This document shows, one piece after another, positions 1 to 11,867 of a stretch of DNA of 64,000 bases. Within the stretch, counting starts at the first letter, position 1. Each line of letters begins with the position of its first letter. The translations under genes and the position numbers were made by a program. Source of the stretch: Aphrocallistes beatrix (taxonomy: Eukaryota; Porifera; Hexactinellida; Sceptrulophora; Aphrocallistidae); contig OY725496.1 in the NCBI GenBank assembly GCA_963281255.1, forward strand, positions 4,875,723 through 4,939,722. The letters run 5' to 3'. A model generated the notes under the pieces. It was not told the origin of the DNA. It ran no database searches and saw only the letters and a list, made by a program, of their open reading frames with translations.

Positions 1-645
1 GCAGAATTCATTAGAAATTTTGGAGAAAATGTTTTCAAGAAACCATGGGGAATAACATTAACAGAAGATCACATCCTCGTTACTGATGTCTCACTCCATT
101 CTCTGCTCCGTTTCAACAAGAAAACTCTCCAACTCACTGACAGAGTAGGAGGGGAAGGAAGTGGAGAAGGAAACTTGGATACACCACATGGAGTAGCTGT
201 GGATACAAACGGAGATGTTTACATTGCGGATAGCGGTAACAGTAGAGTCTCCATCTTCTCAAAACAGCTCCAATTCCTATCTTGCATCGGACAAGGAAAG
301 CTAGACTGTCCTCTAGATGTTAAGCTGACAGCAGAATCAGTGGTAGTGCTGGATTGGAGTGAGAAGTGTGTCCATTTCTTTTCAAGGAATGGAGACCTTC
401 TCAGTTCATGTGTCACTCAAGGATCCAAGCAAGAATGTATTGTTGATCATCCTTTCTTTTTCTGTTTGGATAAAGATGGCAATTTCATCATTAGCGACTG
501 GCTGCAGAATCAAATAAGGATAGTGTCAAGATCTGGAGAACTCATCCACTCGATAGGAAGCAAGATTAAGTACCCACAAGGTGTAGCTATTTCTGAAACT
601 GGAACTATCTACCTTGCCTCAGATTATGTCCTGCAAGCTTTTTAA
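1..645 (+). CDS. NHL-repeat protein, C-terminal part (copy A, cut by window edge)
   Basis: The frame is open from base 1 to the TAA at 643-645 and gives 214 residues of a beta-propeller built from NHL-type repeats. Recurring signatures are GVAVDTNGDVYIADSGNSRV and KYPQGVAISETGTIYLA. The protein aligns without gaps to the C-terminal halves of the two full copies at 10468-11679 and 60184-61392, so the missing start, with its coiled coil, lies left of the window. NHL propellers bind protein or RNA partners, as in TRIM-NHL proteins. No RING or B-box is seen in the full copies. The 3' flank (646 to about 735) is shared with the other copies and holds AATAAA near 708. The family is clear; the biological role is not known. 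Confidence 0.9.
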   Translation, partial: AEFIRNFGENVFKKPWGITLTEDHILVTDVSLHSLLRFNKKTLQLTDRVGGEGSGEGNLDTPHGVAVDTNGDVYIADSGNSRVSIFSKQLQFLSCIGQGKLDCPLDVKLTAESVVVLDWSEKCVHFFSRNGDLLSSCVTQGSKQECIVDHPFFFCLDKDGNFIISDWLQNQIRIVSRSGELIHSIGSKIKYPQGVAISETGTIYLASDYVLQAF

Positions 646-735
646 ATGTTTATAATCCTATTTACGCGAGTTTATTAGTTTGTGATAGCATTATATATTA
701 GTATGCAAATAAACATATGTTTGTTGTCAATAAAA

Positions 736-1064
736 CAGACAAATTAATGAACAGAGTTGGAGGAGAAGTTTATGTCAAAATTTGATGGTTTACGTGGCAC
801 AATGACAAAATGCAATTTGAAAAATCCCCAATTCGTAAATTCCTGTTTTAATATTTTCTTGTTTGTCATTCAAATATTTTAGCGAATTCTGTGTAGAAAT
901 TCGTCTGCAAAACAGTCATGTAAAACTTAATTGTATGCAAGATTAATGCTAGTCTTGACCAATGAACGAACAGATCCTCACTGTTAACATGACGTATCAG
1001 CATAGCCCATTTATCTAAAGGATATTGAGTGTATTACTAGCAGCAGCTAAAAGGAGAGTCAGAG
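736..1064. other. Spacer without recognised gene
   Basis: This spacer lies between the shared 3' flank of NHL copy A and the stop codon of the USP gene. I see no ORF, structured repeat or RNA gene. It presumably contains the 3' UTRs of two convergent genes. Confidence 0.5.
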
Positions 1065-4000
1065 TCAGTGAGTTCTATCGTACGCTGCTTGGAATTTCTG
1101 ATTGGTTGGCTTTCCATGTCTCGTCTTTTGTTTCTTCTTCTTAGGGAGCTAGATGGAAGTAAACAGATAAACAACGTGAAATGAGTGTAAACAAGTATTC
1201 TCCAATCGATTCAGAGAGTTTAATGTCACAACACAATACAGAATTAGATATATTTCGACCAATCAAATTTCAGGATGTTCAAATACCTTCAAATATCTAA
1301 CAGTTAAATAAAAAGTTTCTATTTATAGAGTTTGAAATGTGGCAGTTAGCTGTGCAGTTAAATATAGATGTTATGTTCTAAAATTAGCACCTACCTTCCC
1401 TCTGTCTAAATCGGGGTCTAATTCAGAATGTGAACTCTTGTTCAGTCTATCACATTCCAACCAATCAAAAGCCGATGTCTCTCCTTCCCAGGACTTCACT
1501 ACCGAACAAAGTAATAAACTTATTTACAACTAACAAGTAAACAAATATAGTTATCTATAAACTCACAATCTCCACCCAAACTCTGAAAAGAATGGCTCTT
1601 CGAGAGCTTAACACCTCCTGAACCATCTCTACCATTTTCTTCTTGTCTCGTTCTACTGACACTTCTGCCACTTTTGTGTGGTCTGTCTTTATGTGGCGTT
1701 GTGTCGGTGTGTCCATTGGACCTGTGTGTGTGTCTGTGTGAGAGGAGAGGAGAAGTGAGATCTGATTTGTGTGATTTCTTATTCGAGTGTCTGGATTGGT
1801 CAGGACTGGAGAGGGTTTCATCTGAACAAAATAAACATAAATATTTAGTAAACAAATAACTACATACAGATAAACAACCATACTCACCACTGTTGTTATT
1901 TTTGTGTTTATCTCTACTTTTTTTCACTTTCTTTTCAACTTTAACTTTAAATGTTTTCTTAAACTCTGATAATTCACTTTCCAAATCTTCCATCGATTTA
2001 AAATATTCTCTTTTGATGGCTTTTTTTGAAAGTTTTTCGCTCTCGCTTCTAGAATGTGAACTCAGAATATTTCTCAAATACTTTATTTTGTGTCTCTCTT
2101 TCCTATTTCCTTTCTCAGATTTTGTCACTTTGTTACTTATCTCCATCTCCTGAATCTCCTCATTTGATTGGTCAACTTCTGATAAGTTCGATTGGTCAAT
2201 TTCTATTTGCCCAACTTCGCGATCAGCTGATTCAGTATTCCTCACCTCCACATTGGCAGGTGGCACGACAGCTGTGGGTTTCACACCTTGGACACCAGTG
2301 ATAGAGAACGCTTTCGTCACCTGTGCTTGCGGTTTTTCATCCTGAGGATCAGACTTTGGCTTAATCTTAACGTCAGAGACAGTTTCAGGGTTCTTAGTTG
2401 GAACATTTTCCTTCTCCTTGATTAGTTGGCTAAGAATGGGCACCACTTTGTTCACAACGGGCGTACTGGAAGTGGCAGTTTCTAGCTTGGGCTTCTTACT
2501 GGGCACAGCCACTTCTTCCATCTCATCCTGGAAATTGCTCTGCTGCAAAATGCGATGTTTCTTCTGAGCTTGCTTTACTCGATCCTCCACTGCCACTGTG
2601 TCCAAACCTGGCGACACAAACACCTTCTTCTTAATCACAAAGTTTGTGTTCTTGTAAAAAGATTTAGCTGAGTGTGTGGGAGTTTTAAACGCGTTATCTC
2701 TATGCACAGCTGTGCTGGAAATGTGTGAAGTTGTCTTTTTTGTGTCGGTTTGCTTAGGTGTCACAACGGCCACTGGCTTACTCGTGCCTGCCTTGAAGCT
2801 ATTAATAGAATCATGACTGTTCTCTTTGTCTGAATCGATCGGGTCTTTGATACTATTTATAGAATCACTGCGACTAATGGAAGGAGTGTTATTTATATCT
2901 TTTTTGTTGCTATTTATATCTTTGTTCCGTTCAGTTCGAGGTGTGCTTTCTTCTGAAGTGGAGCTATTATTAGAACTGACACTAAAAGGTGTCACTGGGT
3001 TTGGGAGGTTTTCTTTGGCTTTTTTGGGAGTTTCGAAACTATTCTCATTTCTCTTGAAAAGTTTCTGAGATATTTCGGATTGATTTTGTTTAGAGAGACG
3101 AGCAAATACAGTACTCGCGTCTTTGGACTGCAGAGATGTTGGTTGGTTGGAAATGTTGGTTTGTTTACAGTTCGGAGTTATCGGAGATTTGTTCAGAGGT
3201 GTTTGTTTAGAAGATAGAGGGCTGGGTTGGTTGGCGCCAAAACCTATAGGATTGTCATAAATAAAAGTGTCGTTTCTTCCACGAAGGTGTTACATATCTA
3301 ACTTCCATCAGGTAACCACGGATATGCAACACCACTGAGAGTAAGCGCTGTGTCGAATCTCGGAGGTTCACAACGTATTATTGACATCGGAATGCCAATC
3401 GGGAGAATCGGCCCGTGTAGTAATTCTGAGTTTCATTATTTGAGGTTTACTTGAATGTAAAATAATAAACCCAGCAACTCGATTGGTCCAACCACCAAAT
3501 ACCTTCAATCACTAGCTTGGTCTGAGGCTTTTGTTGCGGCGATTTGACCTAAAAATAGAAACCACAGCTGACTACACTATAAATAGAACAAATTCCTAAG
3601 TATAGAACAGATTCTATTTAGGACTTTTATACTAACTAAATGTATCTCCTCACTATCTGTCTGTAGAAGAGCATATAGGCCTCTGAGTCCATCACGAACT
3701 GCTCGCCTACTGGGGTCACGTAGCTGTCATTCATTTTGTGCCAGCTGCCATTAGGACCCACCACGTAGCAGTAGTAGTGTCCTGAGTTGCAAGTGAAGCC
3801 AGAGTGCACCAGCACCGCATACAGCTTGTACTCCACCCTATCAGCCTAGATGTGACATAGGAATGTGAATATACGAGTAATTACCAGTAAGACCATCAGA
3901 AGTGAGTCTCACTTCATGAGTACAATACACAGTAATGATAGCACTGAAGCTCTGACCTAATAACATGTAATGCTCTCATAATGGTAAATAGTAATGATGA

Positions 4001-6885
4001 ATGACGTCAGAATTGATTTCTGAATGAATTGGGATGGTTGTGTAGAGTCCAGTTAGCTAAATGCTAAAGGATTTGATTGGATAATGTGGAAAGCTCGTTT
4101 ATGCAATCAAATTGTCTGAAATTTATCCAATCAAATCATTTGGATTTTACCCAAACAAATCATTTGGATTTTACCCAATCAAATCGTGTAGAGATGTGCC
4201 AATCGAATCTTCAGGAATTAGACTTGTCTACTTCAAGTAAGTAAAGTTAATTATTTCCAGGATTTTATCAGTCTAGCTAATGTTCTAATTGGTTAAAGAA
4301 CTTTGAATTTAATATTCTTCAGAAACACATTCCGTGTTAGACACATTTCACACCTGTTTATCTTCCATATATGGGCGTATATCTAGCAGAGGTGTGAATT
4401 TTATCTTGCCCTGGAGTTTCACACCTAGCTGAGACCCGAATGAGAACCGCTTGAGGTGGATTGTTAGGACACGAGGAGGTGTGAAGATGGACACCAGCTT
4501 CTGAGCTGGACACTTTTTCTTGCACCTAAAAATAGGTTGTACATATAGTGATTAATCATATTTTCACACCTTTGTGATATCCCATGATGATATAATATCT
4601 GTATAAAAATCGCATAATTAAGGCGCCAAATCCAATAACCATCATATGAGAACTGTGACAGAATTTAAATATACATTCCAAAGTACCCTAATGGTCTCTA
4701 AGCACTAACTTATCGCAGAAGTAAGAGTTGCTCCCTTCCAACCGATCTGGCATTGTGGCTCTCCTCATGGCTTCCTGAATGGTGCCACATCCCTTGATGT
4801 GCAGTGACAGGTCTAAAATGGGCTCAAAAGTGTCGCTCTTTGTCTTACAGTTGAGACAGGTCACTTGGCTCATCACTTGCCCGCCAAAAATCTGATGGAC
4901 GACAGTGGTACACTTCAGTTCCTGAGACAGTCTGTAAGAGATGACACAATATTAAAATTTGTTTGTTAGTTTGTTTGTTTGTTAGTTTGTTTGTTTGTTT
5001 GTTTGTTTGTTTGTTTGTTTGTTTGTTAGTTTGTTTGTTAGTTTGTTTGTTTGTTTGTTTGTTTGTTTGTTTGTTTGTTTGTTTGTTTGTTTGCCTATTT
5101 ATTCATAGATTTGTTTGTCTAAATGTTGGTCTAAGTACAAATACTGACACAACATTCCTAAGAGTAAATAAGGTAACTAACTTGGGAGGCGAGTTAGCAA
5201 GACAGCTGTTCTGCATAGCATCAACAAGGTACCTCAGGAATTCGTGTGCATCTTCCTGTCTTCCTTGGTGGAAGCACGGAGCTATCTTGTTGAGGTAATT
5301 CACAATGGTGGGTCTCACTGGGTAGAAACTGGTCTGGTTCTGACACTGGAAATAGTGTTTCTGTAGGACACAAATGGCACAGAACCCATTCACTTTACCT
5401 AGGTGACAATGACGTCATCAAAAACAGGTTTATTTATAGAACATAATTACCCTTGACATGACATAGCAGATTCTTGAAGGAAATACAAATTCCATTTGTC
5501 TATTTGTGTCGTCAATTTTAGACTAATCCATGGTTTTGAACAAAACATAGACAATTCAACTAAAATAAAGAATGAAGGTTTCTATAAATAGATTCTACAC
5601 TTAGTGACTGAATGTAACAGAGTTGAGAGGGAATATTATATTGCACCATGGATAAGGTAATCTATTATTAGAACACTATTCTGGTACCAGCTGTTCACAC
5701 CATTACTAGGAGTCCTAATTCTAAATTTGGAACTTGATTACATTAGTTACCACTCACAGAAGTTGGAATGCTCCCTTGAGAAGAAGTAGTTGGCGAGTGG
5801 AGGAGTGTAAGTGAGACACTGCACCACTGAGTTGAGGAAACAGGTGTTACCCAAGTTGTACAGACCCGAGCCAATCCTCCGAGGTTGCTTCCAGGCCATA
5901 ATCAAGTTGGAAGGGTTGTAGAGAGGTGTTAGTGGCTTGGGAGGTGGTTTGGGCTGTGAGGGAGGGAGTGGGTCTGTTGGGCCACTTTCTTCATAACCAA
6001 GTTTTATGAGCCGTCCTAAAAATAGAATTTAATTCTAAATATAGACAGTATGGCGTCAGATTTAATTATACTGCATAGTTGATTGGTCAGCTGAATTTGA
6101 ATAAGAATTTAGGAATTGACCAATCACTGATCTAAAGGAAGTATTGCGTTTGGATTTTGGACCATGGATTCAAGTGTTACTTGAATCTAGCATGAAATGC
6201 ACAATTCTAAAAATAACATCTTCAGTACGGTCGTAATATCTACTCTCAACTCCTTAGATACATCTAATGTGCACGGGAATGTTAGATACCAACGTTCTAG
6301 AATGGAATGTGTAATCTCACCTTTCTTTTCCAGCTCTCTCATCATATCTTCTTCCGGGTTCTTCAGAGTCGATGGATCAGCTGGTTTGAACTTGACCTCT
6401 TCTTTCAGTATAGACCTATAATTAGAAATCCTATTTATAGCCAATATCCTCCTCTCTCCAACGCAACGGATTTTAACGAATAGATTATTATGAGGAGAAA
6501 ATAAACTATGAAAGTTTATCAAAGATTTATCAATAAAATACTTCTACGATTCTCAATCGATCGTCTGGAAAAGAATCGCGATCCTAATTGACCTATCAAA
6601 TACAGCACAATCCTATGCCTTAGCTATTTATAGTATCACCACTCACTTTAAACCGGTGAGTTCCAATTGCGCCAATGGGTCGTCATCCAACTCCAAATCT
6701 TGGTCTGAATCGTCGCTGTCGTCTGGATGCATCACAAACTTCCTGAGCTTGCAAGGCTGAGCGGAAGGAACGATCTGATTGGTCGGCGCAGGACTGCTGG
6801 ACTTCTCTGTGGGGGAGGGAGTGGATTCTGAGGGAGGCATCCGATTGGTGGGATTCGTGGGAGGGATTTGAGTGAGAGTAGCCAT
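1065..6885 (-). CDS. Ubiquitin-specific protease, USP36/USP42-like
   Basis: Twelve exons read on the minus strand: 6885-6647, 6415-6321, 6015-5758, 5398-5182, 4931-4710, 4525-4354, 3845-3654, 3548-3503, 3243-1888, 1821-1567, 1498-1395, 1148-1065 (1079 codons plus stop). The catalytic core is complete. The Cys box is [13 protein letters not shown], followed by [11 protein letters not shown], paired Zn cysteines (TCLNC and YFCDKCKKKC), [13 protein letters not shown] and the His box [21 protein letters not shown] long Ser/Lys-rich tail follows, ending in a conserved patch (WEGE...DLDRGK then KKKKQK) that resembles the USP36 C terminus, which suggests a nucleolar USP36-type enzyme removing ubiquitin from ribosome-biogenesis or histone targets. 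The start is ATG 6885; the frame also opens at an upstream TTG. Most introns carry CTAWWWWTAG motifs. USP42 is the alternative assignment. Confidence 0.9.
4958..5093. repeat. (TTTG)n microsatellite
   Basis: About 34 tetranucleotide units, interrupted by a few TTAG units, lie inside an intron of the USP gene. The open frames across it encode only Val-Cys-Leu-Phe repeats and are not genes. Confidence 0.95.
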
Positions 6886-7071
6886 ACTCAATTACTCAAA
6901 AAGCTATAAATAGAACTGTTTGAATCGTATAGAGCACTAAAAATATATTTTAAGACACAAATATTGAAACACAACTCAAATAAAAGAATGAAAGTGCGGA
7001 CTAAACTGAATCGAAATCAAAGAACTATGGATATTGAAGACTACTGCTTGATTCTCCTAGAGGCGTGTCAG

Positions 7072-7875
7072 CTATTTCCTATGCGTTTTCTTGTGAAGTG
7101 AAACGTAGTGCATTGTCGCGAATGGTTTCCCGCAGATGTCGCAGAGAAACGGTTTTTCGCCGGAATGTAAGAGTTTGTGGTGCTTGAGTGACATTTTAGT
7201 TGTGAATCTATTTGAACAAATGTCGCACGAGTGGATCTTCTCACCTTTATGCTCAGTTTTGCAGTGAACGACTAAATCATGTTTGAGCGGGAAATGCAAT
7301 TCACAGATTTCACAGGAATAAATCCTATCTGGATCGTGCACTATTTTGGTGTGGTGTCGAAGGTAATTTCGTGTGGCGAATTTTCTGCCACAAATGTGGC
7401 ATGAATGTGGCTTTTCTCCAGAGTGTAATTGCACATGATGAGTCAAACTGTATCCCTGTGTGAATCCCTTCCCGCATTCCTGACACACGTATGGGTTGCT
7501 AGCTTGTTTCAGCTGTGATTTCTGACTGTTTGAAAAGCGCTTGTAAATAGTGTTTGTACTATTTTGTTTGTGTTTATGTATGTGCTTAGCTAAACCCGAT
7601 TCTGTCTTGAATATTTTCTCACAAAACAAACACTTCAACTCATTCTCTTCTTCATGAATAGATTTATGCGATTCAAATTCAAATTTGGAGCAAAAAACTT
7701 TTGCACAAATTTCACAGCTATTTTCGTTAGCCAACACTTCGTTGGAGGCTATGTTGTCTGGGTGGCAGGAGTCGACTGCCACTTGGTAGAATGGAGGCTG
7801 CATTGCGTCATAAAACTGGACTGAGTTAGATTCATCTGTGTTCAGAATTGACACTACGGTGATGACGGAGTCCAT
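7072..7875 (-). CDS. C2H2 zinc-finger protein, seven fingers
   Basis: A single-exon ORF of 267 residues starting at ATG 7875. After an acidic N terminus of about 50 residues come seven C2H2 fingers of the C-x2-C-x12-H-x3-5-H type, the first beginning CEICAKVF and the last CDICGKPF. HSGEKP linkers follow fingers 3 and 6, typical of DNA-binding arrays. A basic spacer separates fingers 2 and 3. It is likely a sequence-specific transcription factor. No KRAB, SCAN, ZAD or BTB domain is visible, so no orthologue is named. It is divergent from the TRAF-like gene, and the 486-base gap between them should hold both promoters. Confidence 0.88.
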   Translation of the reverse strand: MDSVITVVSILNTDESNSVQFYDAMQPPFYQVAVDSCHPDNIASNEVLANENSCEICAKVFCSKFEFESHKSIHEEENELKCLFCEKIFKTESGLAKHIHKHKQNSTNTIYKRFSNSQKSQLKQASNPYVCQECGKGFTQGYSLTHHVQLHSGEKPHSCHICGRKFATRNYLRHHTKIVHDPDRIYSCEICELHFPLKHDLVVHCKTEHKGEKIHSCDICSNRFTTKMSLKHHKLLHSGEKPFLCDICGKPFATMHYVSLHKKTHRK

Positions 7876-7986
7876 TCTGATTTATTGAATTCCTGAAACA
7901 ATTGGTAACTAGGAAGAAAAACGGGACAGGTGATAAATACTCAGTATTAAAAATAGAAAAATATTCCTGAAATAGCACACAACCTA

Positions 7987-7987
<1 letters not shown>

Positions 7988-8018
<31 letters not shown>
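7988..8018. repeat. (AT)n microsatellite
   Basis: About 15 AT units lie in the spacer between the divergent zinc-finger and TRAF-like genes. Confidence 0.95.
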
Positions 8019-8024
<6 letters not shown>

Positions 8025-8361
8025 TGTAAATTTCTTTCGTAAAGTATACTGACTTTCTCAACCAATATATGTCAACTATTACGAATTATGACGTCAATTT
8101 TCACCGTTTCGTTACTATGAAGACTATTGTGTATCCATGGTTAGGCAATGCAAATACCGAAGGGCATTTGTTGCGAATAAGTTTCCGCCAGCCGCGCAGC
8201 GCAATCAAGCAAAAATGCAATAAAGTTAGTTATTAGGTAATAGAGTAATCAAATTGGTAGTTGGACCAGCAGAATTAGACATAATACCATGATCTCACAT
8301 TTCACATGCAAGCAGAAAGTGAATATAAATAGAACAGAGTTCGATAGTCAATATTCGATTC

Positions 8362-9741
8362 ATGATGGACAATAGACCCGATACAATCGCTAAACTGCTT
8401 CTCATCGAAGTGGAAGAGGGACAATTCGGTGGTTATAAACGGAGCTCGATTTACGAGAATCTATCTGAGAGAGATGAGGCGTTCACTCTCTGCTACGTGT
8501 GTAGAGGGTTGATGAAGGATGCTTGTACCATGGAGGAAAACGGGAAGCTGGCTTGTGAAGCTTGTTCAGTGGGGAAAAGGGCGAGAGCATTTTCGATCAG
8601 TCGACAATCAATCGCTGAAATAAAGCTACGGTGTCCGTTAGTAAAGAGAGGCTGCACTTGGATAGGGAAATCAGAAAAAGCAGAAAAGCACCTTCAAGAA
8701 TGTAAATATTTACTTGTTGACTGTTGGTTACAGTGTGGGTCAGCAATAATGCGCGTGAACATGAACGAACACATCACGATGGAATGTGTGAACAGAAATG
8801 TCGCGTGCCAGTTTTGCAAAGAAACGTTTGTACTGTTTGAAATGGATGCACATCAGTTAGAATGTCTGGAATGTACGATTGAATGTACAGCTAGGTGTGA
8901 CGAAAAGTTGAAGAGAAAAGATTTAGCCACTCATCTGGCTGAATTGTGTCCGTGTGAAGTGGTGCAATGTGGTTTCGCAGAGTTAGGCTGCACAACTGAC
9001 TCCATTCTAAGAAAAGACAAATTGAAGCACGATGAAAGTAACAACATGAACCACATGGCATTAATGGCCAAGTCACAAAGCGAAATGAAATCAATTATCT
9101 CTGAACTCAAAAAGGAAATAACCCAAGGGAACATTGCCAGAGGGCTTTTAGAAGAAACGGTGACTCAGCAAGGACAGAGGATATCTGAGCTAGAAGCTAG
9201 CAACAAGGTGTTAGAGGGACAAGTTGGGAGTGTTGGGATTGAATTGGAGAGAATGAGGAATGAAATGGATGGAGAGGCTAGCTGTTTCTACCAGCACTTA
9301 GTGGGAATGACAATACGGGACATCGCCATGCTACAGAGATCTGGCATTGGAAAAACAACTCAGGAAATGAAGATAGAGCAGTACGAGCTGGACTGTTATG
9401 CTAAGATTAAGGACGGGGAGTTCCTAGTCTACCTGAGGGTCTGGGATGGGTCAAGGGATGGGTTTCTGAAATGGCCGTTCACCGCAGAATGCCAACTCTG
9501 CGTGGCTCCTGTGAAAAAGGGATTTCTGACGCTGGAACACAAACCAATCAAAGTTAGCCTTCAGAGAGTGTGGAAAGAACCCAAAACCATCTTAGAAATG
9601 TCAAAAGACCTCCACAAAATCGACGAAGAGAGCACCAAGTTGATTGGTAGGTTTCCCCTCGCGGTTCTACTGACGGACAGATACAACCTCAGGGATTCTC
9701 TCCAGATGGAGTTGAAAGTAAAGTGTTTCAACATCAGTTGA
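8362..9741 (+). CDS. TRAF-like signalling adaptor (zf-TRAF, coiled coil, TRAF domain)
   Basis: A single-exon ORF of 459 residues from ATG 8362 to TGA 9741. A degenerate RING-like start has CYVC (44-47) and CEAC (about 65-68) but lacks the full RING Cys/His ladder. TRAF-type zinc fingers follow over about 89-215 (for example CPLVKRGCTW, CWLQCG and CTARCDEKL). A coiled coil spans about 235-300, and a divergent C-terminal TRAF/MATH domain contains YLRVWDGSRDGFLKWPF. This is the layout of TRAF2/3/5-type adaptors that link receptors to NF-kB or JNK signalling. The weak RING argues against ubiquitin-ligase activity. Lack of introns could reflect retroposition, but no poly(A) scar is evident. Confidence 0.85.
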   Translation: MMDNRPDTIAKLLLIEVEEGQFGGYKRSSIYENLSERDEAFTLCYVCRGLMKDACTMEENGKLACEACSVGKRARAFSISRQSIAEIKLRCPLVKRGCTWIGKSEKAEKHLQECKYLLVDCWLQCGSAIMRVNMNEHITMECVNRNVACQFCKETFVLFEMDAHQLECLECTIECTARCDEKLKRKDLATHLAELCPCEVVQCGFAELGCTTDSILRKDKLKHDESNNMNHMALMAKSQSEMKSIISELKKEITQGNIARGLLEETVTQQGQRISELEASNKVLEGQVGSVGIELERMRNEMDGEASCFYQHLVGMTIRDIAMLQRSGIGKTTQEMKIEQYELDCYAKIKDGEFLVYLRVWDGSRDGFLKWPFTAECQLCVAPVKKGFLTLEHKPIKVSLQRVWKEPKTILEMSKDLHKIDEESTKLIGRFPLAVLLTDRYNLRDSLQMELKVKCFNIS

Positions 9742-10467
9742 ATGTTTGTTTGTATTTACATGAATTATAGTTTGTTGTGTTGATTTACAGTATTTTATTT
9801 TTATACATAATTTAGAATGTTAAGACTTACACAGGACATAAGTGCTCTAACAAATGTATGCTTGTACAGAATTTCATTTCTGGGTTTAATTTATATCCAT
9901 GGTTCATTCTGTTTGCCCTTTACTTAACAGAAGATAGTTCTGTTCATAGCATTCTATATACTAAGGCAATCGCAGTTACCAAAAAATTGATTAAAAATAA
10001 GGATTAAAAATAAAGGCACCATGGATTAAAAATAAAGAATAAACGAGTCACAGTCTATCTATCAGTGTCTAAGTCAAGCACTTTGAAACTTTGCTATTCA
10101 ATTCTTCTGAAATGATTGGCGATTGAGCAAAGTGTAAATACAAAATAATGTAACTGGAAAGTCGAAAAGGTGGAAATTCTTGGTGATTCTCTTTACAGAA
10201 ATAAAGAACTTTAGAGTACATATTCTTTCCTAAATTTCCAATTAATTCCCCGACAGATTATTAAAGTTTCCCCGATAAGGGGGCTGTAGCCTCTCCTACT
10301 CCCTGACACTACTCCTGTTAACTCCCCTTGGAACACATTATTAGGAAACCTCTAACTCAGGCAATTCATTAGTATATTTTGATTAATAACAAACAATGTT
10401 TATTTGCATACTAATATATAAATGCTATCACTAACTAATAAACACGCGTAAATAGGATTATAATCAT
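9742..10467. other. Spacer without recognised gene
   Basis: AT-rich sequence between the convergent TRAF-like and NHL genes. The last ~90 bases match the 3' flanks of the other NHL copies. The remainder shows no ORF or clear repeat. Confidence 0.5.
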
Positions 10468-11679
10468 TTAAAAAGCTCGCAGGACACTATCTGAGACAAG
10501 GTAGATAGTTCCAGTTTCAGAAATAGCCACACCAAATGGAGACTTGATCTTGCTTCCTATCGAGTGGATGAGTTCTCCAGATCTTGACACTATCCTTATT
10601 TGGTTATGCTCATTGTCACTAATGATGAAATTGCCATCTTTATCCAAACAAAAAAAGAAAGGAAAATAGACCATACATTCTTGCTTGGATCCTTGAGTGA
10701 CACATGAACTGAGAAGGTCTCCATTCCTTGAAAAGAAATGGACACACTTCTCACTCCAATCCAGCACTACCACTGATTCTGCTGTCAGCTCAACATCTAG
10801 AGGACAGCGTAGCTTTCCTTGTCCGATGCAAGATAGGAATTGGAGCTGTTTTGAGAAGATGGAGACTCTACTGTTACCGCTATCCACAATGTAAACATCT
10901 CCATTTGTATCCACAGCTACTCCATATGGTGAATCCAACTTTCCTTCTTCACTTCCTTTCCCTCCTACTCTGTCAGTGAGTTGGAGAGTTTTCTTGTTGA
11001 AACGGAGCAGAGAATGGAGTGAGGTATCAGTAACGAGGATGTGATATTCTGTTAATGTTATCCCAAACGGTTTCTTGAAAACATTTTCTCCAAACTTTCT
11101 AATGAATTCTGCTTGAAATGAGAACATTTGAATACGTCTGTTACTCATATCCGCGATGTAAATAACCTGTTCTACCTCATCTAATGCTAAACCTCTCGCA
11201 CAATTAAACTCTCCATCACCTCTTCCTCCTTTCCCAGCTGTTAGGATGGGTTCTTTCTTTTCGACATAGTTCACTCCCTCTGACACTTCTCCAAACTCTT
11301 CTATCATCGCTACCAATCTGTCGCGAGTAGGACAATCGAAGAAGAGTGGAGGAAGTTTGGTCGGAGTGGCTAGTCCCTGCATTCCCTGCTCGTAAGCCTG
11401 ACTGGCCTGCTGGTGGATAGGAATGTTGAGATTGGCTTTCAAACTCAACTCTCTCAGGTGTTGCTGAGTTTTCTCTAATTCCTGAATCGCTTCTTTCCGT
11501 GCGGACTCCTTGTTGTGGAAGTCTTCTCGTAGTTGGAGGACTTTTTGTAGAAGAGCTTCCTTCCTCCCGATGAGTTGAGCAATCAGCTGATTGAATGTGA
11601 TTTCTATCTGTGCTGCCACACGATCGAAATGTGCCATTGTGTCATAGACTACATTCTCTGTTGGTAAGTTCGTTGCCAT
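10468..11679 (-). CDS. Coiled-coil/NHL-repeat protein (copy B, complete)
   Basis: A single-exon ORF of 403 residues with ATG at 11677-11679. Residues about 15-95 form a coiled coil like the B-box C-terminal region of TRIM proteins (IAQLIGRKEALLQKVLQLRE). From about residue 145 to the end are NHL repeats forming a beta-propeller. RING and B-box are absent, so it resembles a TRIM-NHL protein stripped of its ligase module. It is nearly identical to the copy at 60184-61392 and to the fragment at 1-645. The match continues about 160 bases upstream of the ATG and about 90 bases past the stop, so copying was at DNA level and included the promoter. Function unknown; partner or RNA binding is an inference from the family. 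Confidence 0.9.
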   Translation of the reverse strand: MATNLPTENVVYDTMAHFDRVAAQIEITFNQLIAQLIGRKEALLQKVLQLREDFHNKESARKEAIQELEKTQQHLRELSLKANLNIPIHQQASQAYEQGMQGLATPTKLPPLFFDCPTRDRLVAMIEEFGEVSEGVNYVEKKEPILTAGKGGRGDGEFNCARGLALDEVEQVIYIADMSNRRIQMFSFQAEFIRKFGENVFKKPFGITLTEYHILVTDTSLHSLLRFNKKTLQLTDRVGGKGSEEGKLDSPYGVAVDTNGDVYIVDSGNSRVSIFSKQLQFLSCIGQGKLRCPLDVELTAESVVVLDWSEKCVHFFSRNGDLLSSCVTQGSKQECMVYFPFFFCLDKDGNFIISDNEHNQIRIVSRSGELIHSIGSKIKSPFGVAISETGTIYLVSDSVLRAF

Positions 11680-11840
11680 TGTAGGATTAGTTGATTGAAT
11701 TAAATAATTTGAAATAGATTGTCTCTAACTAATCTCTCTTATAGTAGATATCTGAATAGCTTAGTGAGTTGTGGTTGCTATGGAAATCAGTGACTAATGT
11801 AGGAATGTTATTATAGTTGTGTTAATGAGTTGTAGAAACT
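11680..11840 (-). promoter_or_regulatory. Duplicated promoter/5' UTR of the NHL gene
   Basis: The 160 bases upstream of NHL copy B match those upstream of copy C (61393-61553) almost base for base, while sequence beyond is unrelated. On the minus strand a TATA-like TACTATAAGAGAG lies near 11746-11733, about 55-65 bases before the ATG. I infer that this is the core promoter travelling with the gene. Confidence 0.5.
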
Positions 11841-11867
11841 ACACAGTGAAATGCACTATAGTAACCA

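Noticed and set aside
4963-5298. Long Val-Cys-Leu-Phe ORFs (also at 27493-27897 and 51237-51533)
   Set aside because: Translations of (TTTG)n/(AAAC)n microsatellites running into intron or exon sequence of other genes.
7832-8065. ORF with Ile-Tyr repeats upstream of the zinc-finger gene
   Set aside because: Driven by the (AT)n microsatellite; no supporting features.
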